Shown in pieces: positions 52,002 to 58,589 of a stretch of 58,675 nt of DNA (within the stretch, counting starts at the first letter, position 1; every line of letters starts with the position of its first letter). Origin of the DNA: Negativicutes bacterium (GTDB lineage Bacteria > Bacillota > Negativicutes > Anaeromusales > Anaeromusaceae); contig SAAJ01000018.1 in NCBI GenBank assembly GCA_009929485.1, positions 1 through 58,675 of the forward strand, given 5' to 3'. The position numbers and the translations under genes were made by a program. The notes under the pieces were generated by a model, which was not told the DNA's origin, searched no databases, and was given only the letters and a program-made list of their open reading frames with translations.

Positions 52002-52631
52002 TTAATAGCCCAGTTCTTCTTCCACCAGCCAAACCTGCAAATCCGTCAGCGGCGGCTTCTTGTCAATAATGGTAGTTACATTGCAAATGCGCGTCGGCCC
52101 CTGACAGTTCATACAGCGACCGCTTTGCACGCAAGGATTGGGCAGCTTCAAGCGCTGGTTGTTGCGCGGCGCCGCAATCGCGCGAATACGCTCTAACGCC
52201 CCCTCTAAATCGTCGACAATCTTGTTGACTCCAGCAAAAACAATTACCTTCTTCGGACCAAAAACCATGGCGCTCACCCGATTGCCGACGCCGTCTACAT
52301 TGACAAGCTGCCCGCCTGCGGTCAACGCATTGGTGCTGGTCAAAAATACATCACAAGAAAGCTCCTTCTGCCTCATCTCCAACACTTCTTCCTTAGACAG
52401 TCCCTGTTTGTTGTGGTTGTATACGACATTGCCCCTGGCTTCTAATTGCTCCGCCACCTGCAGCTGCATCAACGTCCAGGAACCGCCAAACCCGACGGTT
52501 GCCTCCACCGGAATCTCCTCCAACAATTTGGCCACTCCTGCAGTCGCCTGGGAAAAATGCTGCACTCCAAAGCGATTTTTCTTTAAGGCCTCCAACGTCT
52601 TTGCCACCCGCGTATCTGTCTGTGCTGTCAT
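52002..52631 (-). CDS. LUD domain (DUF162) protein
   Basis: 209 residues. The LUD fold is shown by VGFGGSWTLMQL near residue 42, VFLTSTNALTAGGQLVNVDGVGNRVSAM and PKKVIVFAGVNKIV. The family includes LutC and related lactate-utilisation proteins, but stand-alone small members have unknown function. A C-terminal cysteine group (C-x5-C-x2-C, in CVQSGRCMNC, then RIC) could bind a metal or Fe-S cluster. AAGGAGG precedes the ATG. First gene of the operon with the nitroreductase, under a good sigma-A promoter at 52664-52692. Confidence 0.9.
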   Translation of the reverse strand: MTAQTDTRVAKTLEALKKNRFGVQHFSQATAGVAKLLEEIPVEATVGFGGSWTLMQLQVAEQLEARGNVVYNHNKQGLSKEEVLEMRQKELSCDVFLTSTNALTAGGQLVNVDGVGNRVSAMVFGPKKVIVFAGVNKIVDDLEGALERIRAIAAPRNNQRLKLPNPCVQSGRCMNCQGPTRICNVTTIIDKKPPLTDLQVWLVEEELGY

Positions 52632-52663
52632 TCTGCCGCCTCCTTATTTATCTTTTGATTTTC

Positions 52664-52692
52664 ATTATAGGATCCGCTATAATTAATCACAA
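52664..52692 (-). promoter_or_regulatory. Promoter of the LUD-nitroreductase operon
   Basis: On the minus strand TTGTGA, a 17-base spacer and TATAAT. It lies 33 bases before the LUD start codon and close to the HxlR operator at 52715-52730. Confidence 0.7.
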
Positions 52693-52714
52693 GTACAAAC
52701 ATTTTTGTATTATA

Positions 52715-52730
52715 GTATCCAAAAGGATAC
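52715..52730. promoter_or_regulatory. Candidate HxlR operator
   Basis: GTATCCAAAAGGATAC is a perfect inverted repeat with an AAAA centre. It lies 30 bases before the HxlR start and upstream of the divergent operon promoter, where it could control both units. Confidence 0.7.
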
Positions 52731-52759
52731 CATTGTGATAAATAAAGGAGATTTGCGCC

Positions 52760-53122
52760 ATGTTTTGTTTTAACAATGTCGAGTATCAATGCAGTATGGA
52801 ACTTTCCTTAGGCCTAATCGGCGGCAAATGGAAAGCCCTTATTCTTTGGCACTTGGGATGTCATCATACGCTCCGTTTCAGCGAACTGCGCCGCCAACTA
52901 CCCAAAGTCACGCAAAAGATGCTTACCCAGCAGCTCCGTGAGCTGGAGGAGCACGGTCTGGTAAACCGTCTGATTTACGCCCAAGTCCCGCCCAAGGTTG
53001 AGTATTCGCTAACCGAAGAAGGCCAAAGTTTGCTACCGATTTTGGAGCAGCTCTGCCAATGGGGCCAAGGCTACGCCGAGCGGCATGATGCAACCGCCTC
53101 GCCGCAAGCCGCCAACCGTTAG
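52760..53122 (+). CDS. HxlR family transcriptional regulator, possible redox sensor
   Basis: 120 residues of the HxlR/DUF24 winged-helix family: LGLIGGKWKALILWHLG, the recognition helix LRFSELRRQLPKVTQKMLTQQLRELEEHGLV, and the wing YAQVPPKVEYSLTEEG. Two cysteines (C3 and C11) lie in the N-terminal segment, where family members such as YodB and HypR carry the thiol that senses quinones, diamide or disulfide stress. AAAGGAG is upstream. The divergent LUD-nitroreductase operon and the shared palindrome suggest control of electrophile detoxification. Confidence 0.92.
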   Translation: MFCFNNVEYQCSMELSLGLIGGKWKALILWHLGCHHTLRFSELRRQLPKVTQKMLTQQLRELEEHGLVNRLIYAQVPPKVEYSLTEEGQSLLPILEQLCQWGQGYAERHDATASPQAANR

Positions 53123-53128
53123 CTTCTA

Positions 53129-53539
53129 TTAATGAATGGCATCCACAGCCAGCATTAAGCGATAATTTCCCAGCGTCGCCAGCTCATCTAAAAAAGCGGC
53201 CAATTCCGTTTGCCCGGTGAACGCCGCCCGGCACCAATAACAGCCGTCGCCGCTTACCCGATAAGATTCACGCACTGCAGGATGGCTGCGCAGCAGTGTT
53301 TGCATTTCTCCATGGCGGCCACTGCTCAAAATAATGGTAATGAGCGCCGTCGTCGCTCTCCCTGTTTTGCTTTCATTTACCACCGCTTGATAACCGCAAA
53401 TGACGCCTTGCTTCTCCAAGCGGCGTACGCGCTCGGCCACAGCGGGTCCGCTCAAATGTACGGCCTCGCCCAGCTCTTTCCATTGCATCCGTCCCTGCTT
53501 GGATAGAATCTCCACAATCTGCTTATCGATTTCGTCCAT
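53129..53539 (-). CDS. Lrp/AsnC family transcriptional regulator
   Basis: 136 residues. An N-terminal helix-turn-helix (DKQIVEILSKQGRMQWKELGEAVHLSGPAVAERVRRLEKQGVI) is followed by the RAM/AsnC ligand domain (about 63-136), slightly short. Family members bind amino acids as octamers and control metabolic genes. The gene ends seven bases from the convergent HxlR gene and no target is adjacent. Upstream lies the repeat-rich region 53540-54479. Confidence 0.9.
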   Translation of the reverse strand: MDEIDKQIVEILSKQGRMQWKELGEAVHLSGPAVAERVRRLEKQGVICGYQAVVNESKTGRATTALITIILSSGRHGEMQTLLRSHPAVRESYRVSGDGCYWCRAAFTGQTELAAFLDELATLGNYRLMLAVDAIH

Positions 53540-53645
53540 ATGCCGCTCCTTTCTCAGTGCTCTTTGCTTTCCCGGTTCACATCTTAATTTCTCCGTCGAA
53601 CCCTCCCTTTAGAAAGTAGATATCGGTTGCCATGCAAAACAAGCA

Positions 53646-53815
53646 TCCGCGCCCGGCGTCTGCGGCAAAACTTTTGCGAGCGAAGCGGTCCGCAGGGCCT
53701 GCAAAGCCAGCTGGAAGGATTAGAAATACGGATGTCTGAGCGCAGCGAGTTCCCGTATTTCCCTTTCAGCTGGCGACGCAGGAGCTGAGCGAGCTCTTGT
53801 TTTGACACAGATGCC
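53646..53815 (-). repeat. Family A structured repeat, copy 2
   Basis: The complement of the 6659-6830 element with high identity: GCGCCCGGCGTCTGCGGCAA, CTTTTGCGAGCGAAGCGG, AAATACGG...CCGTATTT around GTCTGAGCGCAGCGAG, and GAGCTCTTGTTTTGA. The AAATACGG arms and the CTGCGG/CCGCAG pair are intact, so structure rather than coding appears conserved. Confidence 0.85.
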
Positions 53816-53843
53816 GGGGGACGCTGCTAGATACCATGCCATC

Positions 53844-53880
53844 CTTAGCGCATCCAGCACCGTCGCGCTCTTGTTCAAAA
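53844..53880 (-). repeat. Family B repeat fragment, inverted
   Basis: On the minus strand TTTTGAACAAGAGCGCGACG followed by GTGCTGGATGCGC, matching the long family B copy at about 37445-37490. The only clear family B site in this orientation. Confidence 0.6.
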
Positions 53881-53946
53881 TTCCGTTCCTCGCTTCTTCT
53901 ATATTTATATGCACTTCATTCTCTCCTCAACCGAAAAATCCTTTTC

Positions 53947-54000
53947 AAGCCTTCTTCTCGCTGGCAAGCTTCGCCAGCTTAGAGAAAAAGGCTTTTTTCT
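53947..54000 (+). terminator. Orphan terminator-like hairpin
   Basis: AAGCCTT-TTCTC-CTGGC pairs with GCCAG-GAGAA-AAGGCTT and is followed by TTTTTTC. No gene ends here on the plus strand, so it may end a short untranslated RNA or be another repeat-derived hairpin. Confidence 0.5.
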
Positions 54001-54091
54001 TTCATCAAGAAAGCCAGCACCGCTATTTTCTTTTTTCTCCTAAGCGTTGAAAGGCTATACTGAGAATAGGAAAAACCAGAAGGAGTACGAA

Positions 54092-54141
54092 GATTGAACA
54101 AGAGAACCGGAGTCACGAGAGGGTATGACGGAGGCTGCGGT
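54092..54141 (+). repeat. Family B repeat copy
   Basis: ATTGAACAAGAGAACCGGAG followed by TCACGAGAGGGTATGACGGA, matching the module at 56315 and 58028. Confidence 0.75.
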
Positions 54142-54196
54142 GGCCGTGACTATATTTGAGATTTTTATTGGAGCAAGACGGTCCGGAGGACGCAAA

Positions 54197-54270
54197 AACA
54201 GGAGACAACGGAGTAAAGTTCCGTATGTCTGAGCGCCAGCGAGTTCACGAAACTGCCGTCGTCTCCTGTT
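54197..54270. repeat. Hairpin related to the family A core
   Basis: AACAGGAGACAACGG pairs with the complement CCGTCGTCTCCTGTT, 14 of 15 bases. Between them is TTCCGTATGTCTGAGCGCCA, close to the ACGGATGTCTGAGCGCAGCG core of family A. A partial or degenerate relative. Confidence 0.55.
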
Positions 54271-54324
54271 GTGGCGAGTCGCGCGCAAATCTTGCCTCAA
54301 ATACAGTTATGCCGCCGTTAAAAT

Positions 54325-54351
54325 GGTTCAGGAGAACCGTCCCCCTGAACC
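54325..54351. repeat. Short palindrome (family E)
   Basis: GGTTCAGG and CCTGAACC around AGAACCGTCCC form a compact REP-like hairpin next to family C copy 2. Only one copy occurs in the window. Confidence 0.5.
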
Positions 54352-54353
54352 AT

Positions 54354-54444
54354 AAAACCCTTTCGCGTTTTTCGCGGTTCGTTATCCACAAACCCTTGCC
54401 ACTCATTCTGTTTCAGCCTCTCAAAACTTATAAATTCTGGTATA
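54354..54444 (+). repeat. Family C element, copy 2
   Basis: AAACCCTTTCGCG, TTCGCGGTTCGTTATC and TATAAATTCTGGTATA as in 37587-37695, but the inner inverted copy present there is missing. It ends about 35 bases before the MBL gene, so it lies in its promoter region. Confidence 0.7.
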
Positions 54445-54479
54445 GAAAGAAAAAATAAGCATCTAAAGGAGTTGTTACT

Positions 54480-55232
54480 ATGCACTTGCAATTATTTCGC
54501 CATGCCACCATGCATCTATCCTTGCCCGAAGGGACGATTTTAATTGACCCCATGCTATCTGCGCAAGGAGCCTTAGATCCTGTTCCCCACTCGCCAAACC
54601 CCCGCGCTAATCCCCTTGTACCTTTGCCGCTTTTGCCTAACGAGATTGTAAAAAGCAGCAATGCCTGCCTTGTCACCCATCTGCACCGGGATCATTTTGA
54701 TACTGCCGCAGCACAGCTCTTGCCTAAAGAGCTTCCTATTTTCTGCCCGCCTTTTGCCACTGCAGCGCTACAAGAACAGGGCTTCAAATCCGTCCAAGCG
54801 GCAGCGCCCCAAGCCCATTGGCAGCAGCTACGGTTGATGCTAACCGGAGGCCAGCACGGCTTGGGAGAGATTGGCCAACAAATGGGCGCAGTAGCCGGCT
54901 TTGTCCTTACCGGTCCAGCCAGGCCCCGCATCTACCTGGCTGGCGATACTGTCTGGTGCCCCGAAGTGGCCGAAGCGCTAGCAACGCATCAGCCGGACAT
55001 CATTATTCTCTACGGCGGCGGCGCTCGCTTTACGCATGCCGGCCCTATCACCATGACGGAAAAGGACATTCTCACCGTCTGCCGCCATGCACCCCAAGCC
55101 CAGGTTATCGTCGTGCATATGGAGGCCTTCGACCATTGCCTGCTTTCCCGCAATCAGCTTCGTCTAGATCTTGCCGCCGCGGGAGTCAACGCCCTCGTAC
55201 CTAACGATGGAGACATCATTACGTTGGATTAA
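54480..55232 (+). CDS. MBL-fold metallo-hydrolase (UlaG-like)
   Basis: 250 residues. The metal motif HxHxDH is in VTHLHRDHFD (about 62-71), a later histidine or aspartate in YLAGDTVW (about 157), and a final histidine in VVHMEAFDHC. The start MHLQLFRHATMHLSLPEGTILIDP resembles UlaG-like lactonases. Members hydrolyse esters, lactones or phosphodiesters with two metal ions; the substrate is unknown. AAAGGAG lies upstream of the ATG. A second, different MBL gene follows at 55591. Confidence 0.9.
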   Translation: MHLQLFRHATMHLSLPEGTILIDPMLSAQGALDPVPHSPNPRANPLVPLPLLPNEIVKSSNACLVTHLHRDHFDTAAAQLLPKELPIFCPPFATAALQEQGFKSVQAAAPQAHWQQLRLMLTGGQHGLGEIGQQMGAVAGFVLTGPARPRIYLAGDTVWCPEVAEALATHQPDIIILYGGGARFTHAGPITMTEKDILTVCRHAPQAQVIVVHMEAFDHCLLSRNQLRLDLAAAGVNALVPNDGDIITLD

Positions 55233-55265
55233 GATCGATTTTTTGCAAAATTTTCCTTTTTCCTC

Positions 55266-55294
55266 TTGACAAGTGTTAATTTTTCAAATATTCT
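55266..55294 (+). promoter_or_regulatory. Strong orphan sigma-A promoter
   Basis: TTGACA at 55266-55271, a 17-base spacer and TATTCT at 55289-55294, directly after the MBL gene. No coding gene starts within 250 bases, pointing to a non-coding transcript. Confidence 0.75.
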
Positions 55295-55301
55295 ATTAAT
55301 A

Positions 55302-55411
55302 GGTTCTCTCTTCATTGTGATCCCAGGGAAACCAACCGACGATGGTTTCCCTCCCATAACTCCTCCTCTTTTTCTGAACCCGGAGTCTCGCCAGACTCCG
55401 GGGCTTTTTTT
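55302..55411 (+). ncRNA. Candidate small RNA of about 110 nt
   Basis: It is bounded by a near-consensus promoter (55266-55294) and an intrinsic terminator (55379-55411). Internally GGGAAACCA at 55326-55334 pairs with TGGTTTCCC at 55343-55351, followed by the pyrimidine-rich run CTCCCATAACTCCTCCTCTT, complementary to ribosome-site-like GGAGGA. No ORF with a ribosome site lies inside. It matches no RNA family known to me. It could instead be the attenuated leader of the MBL gene at 55591, about 180 bases away, but a repeat lies between. Confidence 0.55.
55379..55411 (+). terminator. Terminator of the candidate small RNA
   Basis: CCCGGAGTCT pairs perfectly with AGACTCCGGG around CGCC, followed by GCTTTTTTT. 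Confidence 0.9.
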
Positions 55412-55440
55412 ATTTAAACGAGAAATAATGTGCAAGAAAC

Positions 55441-55490
55441 CAACAAGAGTAGAGGGAGTCAAGGGAGGGTTTGAAGGAGGGCTACGGAAC
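55441..55490 (+). repeat. Family B repeat copy
   Basis: CAACAAGAGTAGAGGGAGTC followed by AAGGGAGGGTTTGAAGGAGG and GCTACGG. It lies between the candidate small RNA and the second MBL gene. Confidence 0.75.
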
Positions 55491-55590
55491 ATAGCACAAG
55501 CAGAGAATGCGGATATAAGAAAGGGTTTTTTCGTTTGCAGCGCGAATTGCTATTCTTACAAAATCACCATTGCAAAGGAGTTGTCCCGCG

Positions 55591-56310
55591 ATGACGCAAG
55601 CAAATATAACGTATCTTTTTCACAGCGGCTACAGCGTAGAAACAGCCACGCGCTTTTTGGTCTTTGACTATTACCAGCCCAGCGAGAATCTGCAGTTTTT
55701 GACATCCCGCACCTTCCAAACTACGCCGCCCGCCTGGGTATTTGCTTCTCATTCCCATGGCGACCATTTTGATCCGGTCATTTTCTCCTGGGACTCCCCA
55801 GAGAACCCCATCACTTATGTACTCAGCGATGATGTATTTCCCAAGCGCATCCCCCCCGGCCACCGCTGTCACGTTCTCAAGGAAGGCGAAAGCCTTAGCC
55901 AGGACGGACTTGTTATCACCGCCTACGGCTCCTCCGACCTCGGCCTTTCCTTCCTGGTGGAAGCGGACGGCTTGCGGCTTTTCCACGCCGGCGATCTCAA
56001 CTGGTGGCATTGGAAGGGAGAAACACCGTCCGAGCAAGCCTATGCAAAAAACCTTTTTCACGAAAAAATGGCCGCTTTACGCGGCCAACAAATCGATATC
56101 GCCTTTTTTCCGGTAGATCGTCGCTTAGAGGAATTCCACTCTTTAGGCGCGGAAACCTTCGCCAAAGAAATCAAACCCACTTGGCTGCTGCCCATGCATT
56201 TCGGCAAGGATGTGGAAGCCAGCCGCCTTTTTGCGGCCAAAGCCGCCGAACTTGGCATAAAGACCAAAGTCATTGAACACGCCAACCAGCGCTTTGAAAT
56301 CACCCTATAA
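55591..56310 (+). CDS. MBL-fold metallo-hydrolase
   Basis: 239 residues. The metal motif is in ASHSHGDHFDP (about 49-59) and a later aspartate in FHAGDLNWWHW (about 134-144), with a final histidine in LLPMHFGKD. It starts YLFHSGYSVET, a pattern of small YcbL/UlaG-like hydrolases. Function unknown. ATG 55591 has AAAGGAG ten bases upstream. It shares little identity with the MBL gene at 54480 beyond the metal motif, so the pair is not a recent duplication. Confidence 0.9.
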   Translation: MTQANITYLFHSGYSVETATRFLVFDYYQPSENLQFLTSRTFQTTPPAWVFASHSHGDHFDPVIFSWDSPENPITYVLSDDVFPKRIPPGHRCHVLKEGESLSQDGLVITAYGSSDLGLSFLVEADGLRLFHAGDLNWWHWKGETPSEQAYAKNLFHEKMAALRGQQIDIAFFPVDRRLEEFHSLGAETFAKEIKPTWLLPMHFGKDVEASRLFAAKAAELGIKTKVIEHANQRFEITL

Positions 56311-56399
56311 GAACGAACAAGAGAATCGGAGTCGCGAGAGGGTATGACTGAGGATTACGTAATTTTAAACAGGAGTAGAGGGAGTACAGGGAGGGCACG
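56311..56399 (+). repeat. Family B repeat, two-module copy
   Basis: GAACAAGAGAATCGGAGTCG, then GAGGGTATGACTGAGGATTACG, then AAACAGGAGTAGAGGGAGTA. The two modules are in the opposite order to 46203-46308. It begins directly after the MBL stop codon. Confidence 0.8.
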
Positions 56400-56427
56400 T
56401 ATCTATACATTTTTGTAGAAATCCTTA

Positions 56428-56447
56428 AGGAAGCGGCTCCCTAACTT
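56428..56447. repeat. Solo family D end
   Basis: AAGGAAGCGGCTCCCTAACT resembles the D ends (GGAGCCGCTAA and its complement) and forms a short AGCGGCT-type palindrome. It touches the stop codon of the nucleotidase gene. Confidence 0.4.
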
Positions 56448-57025
56448 TACCCCATTTCATCCAGGCTGAGGGCAAAGCTTTCACCAAAAAGTTCCATGAA
56501 AGTTTCCACTTCCGGCAACGGCGACGCCGCCAGCTCTGCACGGATAGTTTTTTCCGCCTTACGAAATTCCTCGTTGCCTGCCTTGTCTTCTTCCACGCAT
56601 TTTAAGTAGGCGCAGATTTTATCTGCGGCTTTTACCAGTTGCCAAAGCTCTTCTTCCTGCGGCTGCACGAAGAGGAGCTTTTCGTATTCCCCCCGCAACG
56701 GCTCCGGCAGCATAAAACAAAGCTTATTCTTTGCCTGTGTCTCAATGTCATCATAGAGGCTTTTTATTTCGTTGTTGAAGTATTTGATCGGCGTCGGCAA
56801 GTCGCCGGTAAACACCTCCGCCACTTCGTGAAACATGGCCAGCGCCATGACCCGCTCCGCATCTACCTGTCCGCCGTGATAGGCGTTACGAATGAGCGCC
56901 AGCGCGTGCGCTACCGTAGCCACCTGCAAACTATGCTCTTGAATGTTTTCCTTCTGGGTATTGCGCATTAACCCCCAGCGCCAGATTAGACGCATCCGAG
57001 ACAAATATGCAAAAAAATGACTCAT
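56447..57025 (-). CDS. yfbR: 5'-deoxynucleotidase YfbR-like HD protein
   Basis: 192 residues of the HD phosphohydrolase fold. The metal histidines and aspartate occur in ENIQEHSLQVATVAHALA, LAMFHEVAEVFTGDLPTPIKYFN and later helices; the second motif reads HE rather than the usual HD (HEVAE), as in part of this family. YfbR removes phosphate from deoxynucleoside 5'-monophosphates. Length matches YfbR (199 residues). AAGGAG lies before the ATG, which overlaps the end of the EamA gene by four bases, so the two are coupled. Confidence 0.88.
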   Translation of the reverse strand: MSHFFAYLSRMRLIWRWGLMRNTQKENIQEHSLQVATVAHALALIRNAYHGGQVDAERVMALAMFHEVAEVFTGDLPTPIKYFNNEIKSLYDDIETQAKNKLCFMLPEPLRGEYEKLLFVQPQEEELWQLVKAADKICAYLKCVEEDKAGNEEFRKAEKTIRAELAASPLPEVETFMELFGESFALSLDEMG

Positions 57026-57912
57026 GATTCTACTCCTTTACTTGTTTCTTTCTGTTCCAGCGCCAGATATACCGCCGCTAGGATCAACGCACCGCCGCCA
57101 AAAAACGCCGGCGTCAATACCTCCCCTAACAATATCGCACCTAAAAGGCTTCCCACCACCGGCTGCATCAGGAAAAACAGCCCCGCCTTGTGAGAATCCA
57201 CCAAAGCCAGCCCCCGATTCCAGCAAAAATACGCCACAGTCGTAGCAAACACCGCCAAATACAGGACACTAAGCAAAATCGGCAACCGCAACAGCTCCGC
57301 CTGATTCCACGAAGACCACTCCAGCGCCACTGGCGGCACCGCACACACAGTAGCAATCAATACGCCCCAGAAAGTAATACGCAAAGCCGGGTGCCTCGTG
57401 GACAAGCCGCGGGAAATGACCGAATAGTAACCCCAAAGAAGCGCCGCCGCCAACAAAAATAAGTTGGCCCACAAATTATCGGCTTCTCCCTCCTGCGGCA
57501 TGCCGACAATGAGCAGCACTCCCAATAGCGCGATACCGGTAGCCGCCTTTTGCTTGCGACTCATAGGCTCACGCAACAGCCAGACGGCAAAGGCTGACTG
57601 AAATACCGGTGAAAGCGACGTAATCACCGCGCCCAGATGAGCCGAGGAGAGCATCGTCCCGGCAAATTGCGCCGCGATAGAAAGAAAATAGCCGTAAAAG
57701 CCAATGCGCGCCATATCTTTCCAATCCCGGCGGCATTCCAGAGATAGGCCATCTACACGGCACCACAGATACAACAACACTCCTGCAAAAAGATAGCGCA
57801 AAAAAAGCAAGGTAAAGGGTGGTACAACATCTAAAATAAATTTACTTGCCACATAAGCGCCTCCCCAGAGGGAAGCGGCCAGCGATAAATGCAACGGTCC
57901 CTGCCACGACAT
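57022..57912 (-). CDS. EamA/DMT family transporter
   Basis: About 296 residues with ten membrane helices in two EamA repeats: LSLAASLWGGAYVASKFIL at the start and LWGYYSVISRGLSTRHP at the second repeat. Such proteins export amino acids or other metabolites; the substrate is unknown. ATG 57912 is preferred because GGAGG lies seven bases upstream; the TTG at 57918 overlaps it. It overlaps the nucleotidase gene by four bases. Confidence 0.92.
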   Translation of the reverse strand: MSWQGPLHLSLAASLWGGAYVASKFILDVVPPFTLLFLRYLFAGVLLYLWCRVDGLSLECRRDWKDMARIGFYGYFLSIAAQFAGTMLSSAHLGAVITSLSPVFQSAFAVWLLREPMSRKQKAATGIALLGVLLIVGMPQEGEADNLWANLFLLAAALLWGYYSVISRGLSTRHPALRITFWGVLIATVCAVPPVALEWSSWNQAELLRLPILLSVLYLAVFATTVAYFCWNRGLALVDSHKAGLFFLMQPVVGSLLGAILLGEVLTPAFFGGGALILAAVYLALEQKETSKGVES

Positions 57913-58026
57913 AGACAAACCTCCTGCAATACACTAAGTTGATTCTTGTTTATTGTAACAGAATCGCTAGGTAAAGACCAATCTCGGGCTGCGCGAGGAC
58001 ACGTAGCAGAAACGGAAAGCACGGGA

Positions 58027-58122
58027 ATTGAACAAGAGAACCGGAGTCACGCGAGGGTACGAAGGAGGGTTACGGGGTACGTTATTTTAACAAGAGTAGA
58101 GTGAGTAAAGTGAGGGTACGGA
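58027..58122 (+). repeat. Family B repeat, two-module copy
   Basis: TTGAACAAGAGAACCGGAGT, CGAGGGTACGAAGGAGGG, TTACGGGGTACG, then AACAAGAGTAGAGTGAGT and GTGAGGGTACGG. Module order as in 56311-56399. Confidence 0.8.
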
Positions 58123-58194
58123 TTATATTTAAGAGCAAAAAAGTTAGCTAAGTCGTTTAGAGAGAGCTTATCTTTTCGTATGCTAATAGCCTCG

Positions 58195-58368
58195 GTCCGC
58201 GCCCGGCGTCTGCGGCAAAACTTTTGCGAGCGAAGCGGTCCGCAGGACCTGCAAGGCCAGGTGGAAGGATTAGAAATACGGTTGTCTGAGCGCAGCGAGT
58301 TTCCGTATTTCCCTTGCAGCCGGCTGCGCAGGAGCTGCGCGAGCTCTTGTTTTGACGCAGATGGCGGG
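58195..58368 (-). repeat. Family A structured repeat, copy 3
   Basis: Nearly the same as 53646-53815: GTCCGCGCCCGGCGTCTGCG, CTTTTGCGAGCGAAGCGG, AAATACGG...CCGTATTT around GTCTGAGCGCAGCGAG, GAGCTCTTGTTTTGACGCAG. It lies between the EamA gene and the rRNA operon end. Confidence 0.85.
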
Positions 58369-58428
58369 GAAGGACGAGGAGGAACCAAAATCATTTTTTT
58401 AAAACAAACACATCTATTATTTGACCGG

Positions 58429-58447
58429 CACTACCTATCCCTCCCGT
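58429..58447 (-). repeat. Degenerate copy of the 5S rRNA 3' tail
   Basis: On the minus strand GGGAGGGATAGGTAGTGCCGG, one or two bases different from the true 5S end (GGGAGGATAGGTAGTTGCCGG) at 58590-58611. It lies about 150 bases past the 5S gene. Confidence 0.5.
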
Positions 58448-58548
58448 CGCGCCCCCTGTCGTCCTGACGGGCGCGACACTAACGCCGTCCAGGCGTGTCG
58501 CACGCCGCTGCGCGGCCTTAGAAAGACTGGGGTAGTTGCCGGTAAAAG

Positions 58549-58585
58549 AAAAAGCAGCATCTGCTTTCGCAGATACTGCTTTTTC
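58549..58585 (-). terminator. rRNA operon terminator
   Basis: AAAAAGCAGCATCTGC pairs with GCAGATACTGCTTTTT around TTTC, one mismatch, with T runs. The pairing extends outward: GGTAGTTGCCGGT at 58531-58543 is complementary to the end of the 5S gene. Confidence 0.88.
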
Positions 58586-58589
58586 TTAA

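Noticed and set aside
54480-56310. The two MBL genes as a tandem duplication
   Set aside because: Only the HxHxDH metal motif is shared; overall sequences and starts differ.
58180-58467. Small protein with GLEIRLSERSEF-like start (also 6568-6762 minus)
   Set aside because: It is a translation of repeat family A; there is no ribosome site and the frame differs in length between copies.
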